Assembly: GCA_030666985.1 (NCBI GenBank)
Contig: DAOUWT010000120.1
Span: 1-7,422, forward strand
Direction: 5' to 3'
From: Chloroflexota bacterium
GTDB taxonomy: Bacteria > Chloroflexota > Anaerolineae > Anaerolineales > UBA11858
DNA: 7,422 nt
Part shown: piece after piece, positions 1 to 4,550 of the stretch
Numbering within the stretch: the first letter of the stretch is position 1
Layout: each line of letters begins with the position of its first letter
Notes under the pieces: generated by a model
Seen by the model: only the letters and a program-made list of their open reading frames with translations
Told to the model about the DNA's origin: nothing
Databases searched by the model: none
Translations under genes and position numbers: made by a program

Positions 1-98
1 CGTGAAACGTGAACTTACGCATTACTCATTACCTCGTCACCTCATCCCTAGTCACTAATCCCTGATTCCTAATCCCTAGTCCCTAGTCCCTAGTCCCT
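1..98. repeat. Degenerate heptanucleotide tandem array upstream of pabA
   Basis: The whole stretch can be cut into 14 consecutive 7-bp units in one register, with the last unit ending one base before the pabA ATG. The right-hand units are nearly identical (AGTCCCT three times, AATCCCT twice). The left-hand units drift through TTACTCA and TTACCTC to CGTGAAA and CGTGAAC, so the array is a graded series rather than one perfect repeat. It probably continues beyond the left edge. Arrays of this kind are known as short tandemly repeated repetitive sequences in cyanobacteria; similar arrays in Chloroflexota are my recollection, not checked. It contains no recognisable promoter or Shine-Dalgarno sequence. 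Confidence 0.85.
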
Positions 99-659
99 AT
101 GCTCCTCCTCATCGACAACTACGACTCATTCGTCTATAACCTCGCCCGCTACGTCAGCGAACTGGGCTGGGAGCGGGAAGTGGTGCGCAATGACGCCATC
201 ACCTTAGCCGAGATAGAATCCCTCGCCCCCTCGCACATCATCATTTCCCCGGGGCCTTGCACGCCAACCGAGGCCGGGATTTCTAACGCCGTCATTCGGC
301 AATTTGGGGCCAGCATCCCCATTTTGGGCGTGTGTGTGGGTCACCAGTGCATTGGTCAAGTTTACGGCGGGCGCGTGGTGCGGGCGGGGCGTCCCATGCA
401 CGGCAAAACCTCCCCCGTTGAGCACGATGGGCGGGGCGTTTTTCGGGATTTGCCATCGCCTCTGCGCGTTACCCGCTATCACTCTTTGGTCGTTGAGCGC
501 GAAACTTTCCCTGACAGCCTAAGTGTCACCGCCACCAGCCCCGATGGGGAGATCATGGCCCTGCGCCACCGACTGCATCCCGTGGTGGGTGTGCAATTCC
601 ACCCGGAGGCCGTCCTCACCGAGAGCGGGCACCAGCTTTTGAGGAATTTTTTGGGGTAA
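99..659 (+). CDS. pabA: Aminodeoxychorismate synthase glutaminase subunit (PabA/TrpG-type)
   Basis: A class I glutamine amidotransferase of 186 residues, the usual length for PabA or TrpG. It hydrolyses glutamine and passes ammonia to PabB, which aminates chorismate. Visible signatures are the N-terminal LLIDNYDSF segment (residues 3-11), the oxyanion stretch SPGPCTP (50-56), the nucleophile elbow GVCVGHQ with Cys79, and GVQFHPEA with His168 and Glu170 completing the triad. Sequence alone does not separate PabA from the anthranilate synthase subunit TrpG. The pabC-type gene 84 bp downstream favours the folate role, though many bacteria share one amidotransferase between both pathways. ATG99 is the only sensible start because an in-frame TAG lies at 84-86. 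No Shine-Dalgarno sequence precedes it, since a heptad array abuts the start codon. pabB is not in the window. Confidence 0.93.
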   Translation: MLLLIDNYDSFVYNLARYVSELGWEREVVRNDAITLAEIESLAPSHIIISPGPCTPTEAGISNAVIRQFGASIPILGVCVGHQCIGQVYGGRVVRAGRPMHGKTSPVEHDGRGVFRDLPSPLRVTRYHSLVVERETFPDSLSVTATSPDGEIMALRHRLHPVVGVQFHPEAVLTESGHQLLRNFLG

Positions 660-669
660 CGCAGGGTGT

Positions 670-685
670 ACGACATAAATGTCGT
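670..685. repeat. Palindrome A in the pabA-pabC gap
   Basis: Perfect inverted repeat with 7-bp arms (ACGACAT and ATGTCGT) around a 2-bp centre AA, starting 10 bp after the pabA stop. It shares its core CGACAT-NN-ATGTCG with palindrome B, exactly 40 bp downstream. It could be a dimeric repressor site, an RNA hairpin (four pairs with a six-base loop), or a dispersed short palindrome. The sequence does not decide between these. Confidence 0.8.
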
Positions 686-690
686 TTTAC

Positions 691-708
691 GGAGGCAGCA
701 GAATGTAA
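691..708 (+). promoter_or_regulatory. Strong Shine-Dalgarno followed by a start-stop minigene
   Basis: GGAGG (691-695) is followed after 7 bases by ATG (703-705) and immediately by TAA (706-708), a one-codon reading frame lying between the two palindromes. The final A of that TAA begins another ATG (708-710), which is in frame with pabC. Ribosomes loading here could initiate and terminate at once, or restart toward pabC. It may also be a chance remnant of an older pabC start. The pattern is visible; any regulatory role is inference. Confidence 0.35.
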
Positions 709-709
709 T

Positions 710-725
710 GCGACATTCATGTCGC
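710..725. repeat. Palindrome B in the pabA-pabC gap
   Basis: Perfect inverted repeat with 7-bp arms (GCGACAT and ATGTCGC) around the 2-bp centre TC. The core matches palindrome A. The outermost pair differs (G-C here, A-T in A), a paired change that keeps the symmetry and suggests the palindromic structure itself matters. It ends 9 bp before the pabC Shine-Dalgarno sequence. A and B could also pair with each other in RNA. Confidence 0.8.
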
Positions 726-734
726 CTCTGTGTT

Positions 735-740
735 GGAGAG
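735..740 (+). promoter_or_regulatory. Ribosome binding site deciding the pabC start
   Basis: GGAGAG (735-740) stands three bases before ATG744, so its GGAG core has a 5-base spacing. This supports ATG744 over the upstream in-frame GTG666 and ATG708, which would place both palindromes or part of them inside the coding region and add residues not typical of the family. Confidence 0.75.
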
Positions 741-743
741 AAT

Positions 744-1580
744 ATGATTTACATAAACGGAGAACTACTCCCCGACGACCAGGCTTGTATCTCACCCGCC
801 GACCGGGGCTTGCTGCTGGGGGATGGCCTTTTCGAGACCATGCGCGTTTATGGGGGGGATATTTTTAGGCTGGACGCCCACCTGGAGCGTCTTCTGGCAG
901 GGGCGGATTTCTTGGGGATACCGCTGCCAGACATGGGGGAGGGTTTGCCCCAGGCCCTGGCGCGGACGCTGGAGGGGAACGGCCTGGCCCGGGGCGACGC
1001 ATCCCTGCGGGTGACGTTGACACGCGGGAGCGGCCCCCGGGGGTTGGCCCCACCCCCTCAGTCTCGGCCGACGCTGCTGGTCACCGCCTCCCCCCTGGCA
1101 AGAGCTGCCTATCCCCCGGCGACTGCCATCACCTCTAGCATCCGCCGCAACGAGCAATCCCCCCTGGCTAATCTCAAGACGCTCAACTTTTTAGATAACA
1201 TCCTCGCTCGCCGGGAAGCTGCCGAAGCTGGCGCGGACGAGGCTCTGCTGCTCAACACGGCTGGGGATATCGCCGAGGCTAGCGCGGCCAACCTTTTCGC
1301 CGTTTTCGATGGCGTTTTGCAGACCCCATCTCTGGGCGATGGCGCTCTCCCAGGCGTCACCCGCGCCGTGGTCATGGAGTTGGCCCAGGAGTTGGACATC
1401 CCTGTCGTGGAAGCCTCTCTCATCCCAGAGCAACTTTTCGGGGCCGATGAGGCCTTTTTGACGAATAGCCTGGTCGAGATTTGGGCTTTGGTTGAAGTAG
1501 ATGGGCGGGAGATAGGGGGTGGAAAAGCGGGAGAGATAACGAGGCTGGTGTGTGGGGTATACAAAGGGGAGACAAGGTAA
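744..1580 (+). CDS. pabC: Aminodeoxychorismate lyase (class IV PLP enzyme)
   Basis: A fold-type IV pyridoxal-phosphate enzyme of 278 residues from ATG744. It would cleave 4-amino-4-deoxychorismate to p-aminobenzoate and pyruvate, the step after PabA/PabB in folate synthesis. Family signatures are the N-terminal INGELLP, then RGLLLGDGLFETMRV (21-35), FRLDAHLERL (41-50), the catalytic lysine in LANLKTLNFLDNILAR (Lys145), the PLP-nitrogen glutamate in GDIAEASAANLF (Glu178), and LPGVTR (202-207). The length suits PabC, D-amino acid or branched-chain aminotransferases, which share these motifs. Location beside pabA makes the lyase most likely. An N-terminal extension to GTG666 is open but would translate two palindromes. 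Base composition is as GC-rich as pabA, fitting a long-standing gene pair. Confidence 0.88.
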   Translation: MIYINGELLPDDQACISPADRGLLLGDGLFETMRVYGGDIFRLDAHLERLLAGADFLGIPLPDMGEGLPQALARTLEGNGLARGDASLRVTLTRGSGPRGLAPPPQSRPTLLVTASPLARAAYPPATAITSSIRRNEQSPLANLKTLNFLDNILARREAAEAGADEALLLNTAGDIAEASAANLFAVFDGVLQTPSLGDGALPGVTRAVVMELAQELDIPVVEASLIPEQLFGADEAFLTNSLVEIWALVEVDGREIGGGKAGEITRLVCGVYKGETR

Positions 1581-1599
1581 AAGGGGCGGGAACGCCACT

Positions 1600-1660
1600 A
1601 GCCCGTGGGCTGTACACCGTAGTTCCCACGGATTCAGCCCGCTGGATCTGGCTATCCAGC
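1600..1660. repeat. Cluster of inverted repeats after pabC
   Basis: Three perfect inverted repeats lie together: AGCCC-GT-GGGCT (1600-1611), CCGTGGG (1603-1609) with CCCACGG (1625-1631), and GCTGGAT (1641-1647) with ATCCAGC (1654-1660) around a 6-base loop. The first two are mutually exclusive, and GGGCTG (1607-1612) can also pair with CAGCCC (1635-1640). No T run follows, so this is not a classic intrinsic terminator. It may be a dispersed hairpin repeat or an RNA processing site between pabC and the transporter gene. Confidence 0.6.
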
Positions 1661-1672
1661 TCGAGCATGGTT

Positions 1673-1735
1673 ACTTGAGACTGCTCACTGAAAACTGAAA
1701 ACTGAACACTGAATACTGAATACTGAACACTAGGT
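1673..1735. repeat. Second heptanucleotide tandem array, upstream of the MFS gene
   Basis: Nine 7-bp units in one register. The central six (1687-1728) are ACTGAAA twice, ACTGAAC, ACTGAAT twice and ACTGAAC. The flanking units ACTTGAG, ACTGCTC and ACTAGGT are more diverged. The last unit supplies the first bases of the transporter's Shine-Dalgarno sequence. The family resembles the left end of the array at 1-98, where CGTGAAA and CGTGAAC keep the TGAA core. I see no convincing -35/-10 pair inside it. Confidence 0.88.
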
Positions 1736-1737
1736 GG
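1732..1737 (+). promoter_or_regulatory. Ribosome binding site of the MFS gene
   Basis: AGGTGG with 9 bases to ATG1747. It straddles the end of the heptad array, so gain or loss of the last unit would create or destroy it. Confidence 0.6.
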
Positions 1738-1746
1738 AATATCACA

Positions 1747-3051
1747 ATGCAACAAAACAATTTTTCAAGAAAGAGCATTCTCTATCAACGGCTAAGAAAA
1801 GTTCCACGAGGTATTAAGGGCTACCTTGCCAACGTCAAAAAATTTCGGCGCAATGCCCGTCTCTATTTGGTCAACGTCATCATCACAGGGCTGGCCATGG
1901 GCGTTTTTCGTTTGCTGTTGAATTTCTATGTCCTCAGCCTGGGGTACGACGAAGCCTTGTTGGGCCGCTTGATCACCACCAGCAGTTTGACGGCTCTCAT
2001 TGTGGCTCTGCCTATGGGGTATTTGGCCGATGTTTTAGGGAGGAAGTATTCCCTGGTTATTGGCGCGTTGTTCACAGGGATTTCTATTTTTGGGTTTGTG
2101 CTTGTTCCTGCCGCGCCCATGTTCTATGCCATGAATATTCTTTTGGGGATAGCTCAAAGCTTGTGGGGAATCACCATGTCGCCCTTTCTCATGGAAAACA
2201 GCGGCGAAGAAGAACGCACCTATTTGTTCAGTTTTGGAAATGGCTTGCAGATGCTAGCCGTTTTTGCGGGCAATTGGGTGGGAGGGTATTTACCAACTTG
2301 GATGGGAGCTTGGCGCGATGTCCTCGCTACAGATAGCCGCGCTTATGGGGACTCCATGCTCCTGGTGGGGGTTGTGTTTTTGTTCTCGATTATGCCCCTG
2401 CTCATGTTGAGCCGCCAAAGGCTTGAACATGGTCAACGCTCCATTTTTGCACCGCTTAACTATGCCCGTGAAAACCCAAAATTGTTAGGAAAGTTGATTG
2501 CCCCCCTGTTGATCACCTCTGTGGGGGCTGGGTTGATAATGCCTTTTATGAACGTTTTCTACCGCCAGGTACACCACCAGCCAGACCCGGTGATTGGAAC
2601 ATTATTCGCCTGGGGATCGCTGGCAATGGCAATTGGCCTCCTGGCTGCTCCGGCCCTGTCCGACCGGATAGGTAAAATCCAGACTGTGGTGGTTTCGCAG
2701 GCTATATCAGTTCCGTTTTTAATCATGATGGGGTTTTCACCCTGGTTCTGGTTGAGTGCGGGGGCCTACTACATTCGCCTGACGCTGATGAATATGAGTT
2801 CCCCCATCTACCAGACTTTTGTCATGGAACGAGTGGACGAATCTAGCCGGGCCACGGTTGCCAGCCTGACGAGCATGGCCTGGAATTTTGGCTGGGCCTT
2901 CAGCCCTACAATCAGCGGTATGCTCCAGGTGCGGTATGGCTTTGGGCCGTCATTTGTGGGGACCATCACGCTTTATATCGTTGCTATTACGATGTATTGG
3001 GCCTTCTTTTGGCGGAAAAGGGGGAAGCAGGTGGGGGAGATTGAGGTTTAA
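1747..3051 (+). CDS. Major facilitator superfamily transporter, 12 TM
   Basis: A 434-residue integral membrane protein of the major facilitator superfamily, a secondary carrier of the cytoplasmic membrane; the substrate cannot be read from sequence. A basic N-terminal tail of about 36 residues precedes the first helix (roughly 39-62). The loop between helices 2 and 3 carries motif A, GYLADVLGRK (91-100). A shorter counterpart, LSDRIGK (304-310), marks the start of the second half. A hydrophilic loop around 223-247 separates the two six-helix bundles. Repeated hydrophobic stretches continue to about residue 421, followed by a basic tail. The length is typical. Promoter elements are not evident, but a Shine-Dalgarno sequence lies at 1732-1737 and a strong terminator follows at once, so the gene looks like its own unit. 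Co-transcription with pabC cannot be excluded. Confidence 0.9.
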   Translation: MQQNNFSRKSILYQRLRKVPRGIKGYLANVKKFRRNARLYLVNVIITGLAMGVFRLLLNFYVLSLGYDEALLGRLITTSSLTALIVALPMGYLADVLGRKYSLVIGALFTGISIFGFVLVPAAPMFYAMNILLGIAQSLWGITMSPFLMENSGEEERTYLFSFGNGLQMLAVFAGNWVGGYLPTWMGAWRDVLATDSRAYGDSMLLVGVVFLFSIMPLLMLSRQRLEHGQRSIFAPLNYARENPKLLGKLIAPLLITSVGAGLIMPFMNVFYRQVHHQPDPVIGTLFAWGSLAMAIGLLAAPALSDRIGKIQTVVVSQAISVPFLIMMGFSPWFWLSAGAYYIRLTLMNMSSPIYQTFVMERVDESSRATVASLTSMAWNFGWAFSPTISGMLQVRYGFGPSFVGTITLYIVAITMYWAFFWRKRGKQVGEIEV

Positions 3052-3056
3052 TGTTG

Positions 3057-3088
3057 AAAAAGCCCTGAGGTGGACTCAAGGCTTTTTT
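3057..3088 (+). terminator. Intrinsic terminator after the MFS gene
   Basis: An A-rich arm with GCC and TGAG (3057-3069) pairs with CTCA, GGC and a run of six T (3075-3088) around the loop GTGGA. Twelve of thirteen positions pair, the exception being C3065 against A3079. The hairpin starts 5 bp after the stop codon at 3049-3051. Because both A and T runs are present it may also act on the opposite strand. Confidence 0.88.
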
Positions 3089-3106
3089 GGGTTGTGGGGG
3101 GCTACA

Positions 3107-3122
3107 GCAATTCATCAGTAGG
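3107..3122 (+). repeat. Left copy of a diverged 16-bp direct repeat
   Basis: GCAATTCATCAGTAGG here and GCAATTCATCGGTGGG at 3500-3515 agree at 14 of 16 positions. They flank a 377-bp stretch with no intact gene. They could be remains of one dispersed repeat family, or the edges of an inserted or rearranged segment. Confidence 0.5.
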
Positions 3123-3140
3123 GGCATGACCCGCCAGTAA

Positions 3141-3275
3141 TTCGCTAAATATGGACTATTACGTTTGGGAGTGGGGGAGGACATCACCCGCATTGAGCGC
3201 AATGGCGTGCCCCGGCGTGTTGCTCCCGCGGAGGAGGTCTACGCGCTTAGGCCTGAGTTGAAGCTTCCAGGCTAA
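3141..3275 (+). pseudogene. Possible 3' remnant of a lost gene
   Basis: Between an in-frame TAA at 3138-3140 and TAA at 3273-3275 runs a 44-codon frame. Its end reads naturally as protein: GEDITRIERNGVPRRVAPAE, then EVYALRPELKLPG. Codons are GC-rich with many C or G third positions, unlike the surrounding AT-rich sequence. There is no ATG with a ribosome site; the only in-frame start is GTG3171, without a Shine-Dalgarno sequence. I read it as the tail of a gene whose front has been lost, lying just after a terminator. I do not recognise the family. A genuine short gene from GTG3171 or chance is also possible. Confidence 0.35.
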
Positions 3276-3534
3276 CGTTTGGCTTTCGTTTCATATAACA
3301 GGTTGCGCTTTTGCGAAGCACCCTCTTGAGGGACTGGTCGAGGGTACTGGCAGGCGGTGGGGGTTTTAAAAGATTCCTGGAATGATGTGTTTTGTAGGTG
3401 GGTATTTTGCTGGACGAGATGTTTTTCGTATCCGATTTCTTCACTTTTTTGATCCAAGGCACGCTTCTTAGCTGGCTTTGACTTTACCCCTTGACAACTG
3501 CAATTCATCGGTGGGCCGCTTTTACACAAAGTAT
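3276..3534. other. Stretch without a supportable gene
   Basis: This stretch lies between the gene remnant and the minus-strand membrane-protein gene. Minus-strand frames of 70-85 codons are open across it but have no ribosome sites, no hydrophobic or domain pattern, and overlap one another. It contains a small perfect inverted repeat CCCTC-TT-GAGGG (3321-3332) and the right copy of a direct repeat (3500-3515). Nothing else is recognisable. Confidence 0.6.
3500..3515 (+). repeat. Right copy of the diverged 16-bp direct repeat
   Basis: This copy (GCAATTCATCGGTGGG) lies just after the 3' end of the minus-strand membrane-protein gene, 393 bp from its partner. Similarity stops outside the 16 bp. 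Confidence 0.5.
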
Positions 3535-4053
3535 TTATTTCCAGCGGGTTTCAAAATAAGATTTTATTTTACTTTTTATCTGTTGCCTTTTTTGGAATTT
3601 CTCTGATTCAATTACAAGCCATTCAAAGTCATCCCAATACTCCGGAGCATTGAACTCTATTCGATATTTATGAATCAATTGTGATAGAATGGGCCAACTA
3701 TTTCGGATAGAAGGCCCCCAACTGTCAATAATAATGTTCTTTGGTAGTAAATGATATCTTACCATTTGCCCTACTACATCATACGTGTAACATACCTTTT
3801 CGGCTGTCTCGATTTCTTCTTTAGTCCAATCATCTATGGGCTTCTCATTAAATTGGAATATATTTTTTCTGGCTTGTCTTATCTCTTCTTCTTGAAGAAT
3901 ATCAATTGCAGTCGTGTATCCTTGAGCGTGAGTCGTATGTCGCATTTCTACTAATTGCCTAATTACGAAATACGCAGAAACAACAACGGCAATATTTGAT
4001 AATATCGTCCAATCAATGCTTCTTATAAAATTGTTCAACCAAATAATATCCAT
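3535..4053 (-). CDS. Small membrane-anchored protein, DUF4760-like
   Basis: A 172-residue protein with one N-terminal membrane segment (about residues 16-34, rich in I, V and A), followed by a helical, charged, probably cytoplasmic domain. The layout and the stretch after the membrane segment (VEMRHTTHAQGYTTAIDILQ, 35-54) resemble the DUF4760 family of uncharacterised membrane proteins; this assignment is from memory of the family. A central block TAEKVCYTYDVVGQMVRYHL (83-102) and a Trp-rich block (112-145) are other recognisable features. ATG4053 keeps the membrane segment; starting at Met37 would remove it. No clear Shine-Dalgarno sequence precedes it. The gene is distinctly AT-rich compared with the folate genes, suggesting later acquisition. 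Its function is unknown and no partner gene is adjacent. Confidence 0.72.
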   Translation of the reverse strand: MDIIWLNNFIRSIDWTILSNIAVVVSAYFVIRQLVEMRHTTHAQGYTTAIDILQEEEIRQARKNIFQFNEKPIDDWTKEEIETAEKVCYTYDVVGQMVRYHLLPKNIIIDSWGPSIRNSWPILSQLIHKYRIEFNAPEYWDDFEWLVIESEKFQKRQQIKSKIKSYFETRWK

Positions 4054-4489
4054 AAGTATTTCAAAACTTTTTGTTGATCAATGAAATTTAGGAGTAAATA
4101 TAAGCGGCCCAACGAATTAAGGATTAATGCGGCGCGGCAAAAAAAAGAGACCTCATAAATCCATAGCCCAGCCGCCGCATAATGGGCATTCATGAGAATG
4201 CCTTGGTTGAACTTGCTTTGCACGCCAAGGCGAGCCTGGGTCAAGCGAAAGACCTTGTTAAGTTTCCCTTTGGAATTTAAGGAACCGTTCTTTGCAAGAT
4301 AAATGGGATTTGTGTCACGTACTTCGTTCGCATTGGCCGTCACCGGGTGACTCAGGTTGGGTTCCTCTCTACTAGTGTAACGAAACATTTCCATTTTGTC
4401 AAAGGGAGAATCATTGCAATTTTTGTTTTCCCCCTTTTATCCATGGCGCTGTGGGTGATTAGTGAGCGTCCAAAAACAACATGGGACTG

Positions 4490-4523
4490 AGACTCCGAGG
4501 ATTTCAGCAAACCTCGGAGGTCT
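4490..4523 (-). terminator. Bulged hairpin downstream of the ycaQ-like gene, candidate terminator
   Basis: CTCCGAGG (4493-4500) pairs with CCTCGGAG (4512-4519). After a one-base bulge, AGA (4490-4492) pairs with TCT (4521-4523). On the minus strand, T-rich sequence (GTTGTTTTT) follows roughly 10 bases later, so this could end the transcript of the 5774-4551 gene, though the tract is more distant than in a standard terminator. The hairpin could equally be a dispersed repeat. Confidence 0.45.
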
Positions 4524-4527
4524 TGCC

Positions 4528-4544
4528 CCCTTTCTTTGAAAGGG
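4528..4544. repeat. Short perfect hairpin
   Basis: CCCTTTC (4528-4534) and GAAAGGG (4538-4544) pair perfectly around TTT. It sits 6 bp past the minus-strand stop codon at 4551-4553 and next to the bulged hairpin, giving two stem-loops in tandem at the 3' end of that gene. Confidence 0.6.
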
Positions 4545-4550
4545 TACTCC

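Larger units (their letters stand above)
4054..4550. other. Intergenic stretch with inverted repeats, no supportable gene
   Basis: The stretch lies between two minus-strand genes. A 119-codon minus-strand frame (4394-4035) overlaps the start of the DUF4760-like gene by 19 bp and lacks a ribosome site or recognisable domain, so I do not call it. The visible structure is inverted repeats: ATGCGGCG (4127-4134) with CGCCGCAT (4173-4180), and GCCTTGG (4200-4206) with CCAAGGC (4225-4231). Two tighter hairpins near the right end are listed separately. Confidence 0.6.

Noticed and set aside
1675..1721. Promoter inside the second heptad array (TTGAGA at 1675-1680)
   Set aside because: The position 17 bp downstream holds AAAACT, which is not a -10 box, and AATACT-like hexamers in the repeats have no partner at a suitable distance.
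1673..1735. CRISPR array
   Set aside because: The repeats are 7 bp with no spacers, so this is a simple tandem array. No cas genes are present.
792..1755. Long minus-strand frames opposite pabC and the following gap
   Set aside because: pabC carries all class IV PLP motifs on the plus strand. The opposing frames have repetitive Pro/Arg/Ser composition and no domain.
3247..3529. Two overlapping minus-strand frames of 71 and 85 codons
   Set aside because: They cover the same DNA in different frames, overlap the plus-strand gene remnant, have low-complexity compositions, and lack ribosome sites.
4108..4212. attC-like recombination site (GCCCAAC at 4108-4114 and GTTGAAC at 4206-4212, with an inner inverted repeat)
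   Set aside because: The two outer motifs fit the loose attC consensus, but they pair at only 5 of 7 positions, the inner repeats are placed asymmetrically, and there is no integrase or cassette structure nearby. The consensus is short enough to arise by chance.
4035..4394. Minus-strand 119-codon frame before the DUF4760-like gene
   Set aside because: It overlaps that gene's start by 19 bp, has no ribosome site or recognisable domain, and covers inverted repeats. It reads like non-coding DNA.
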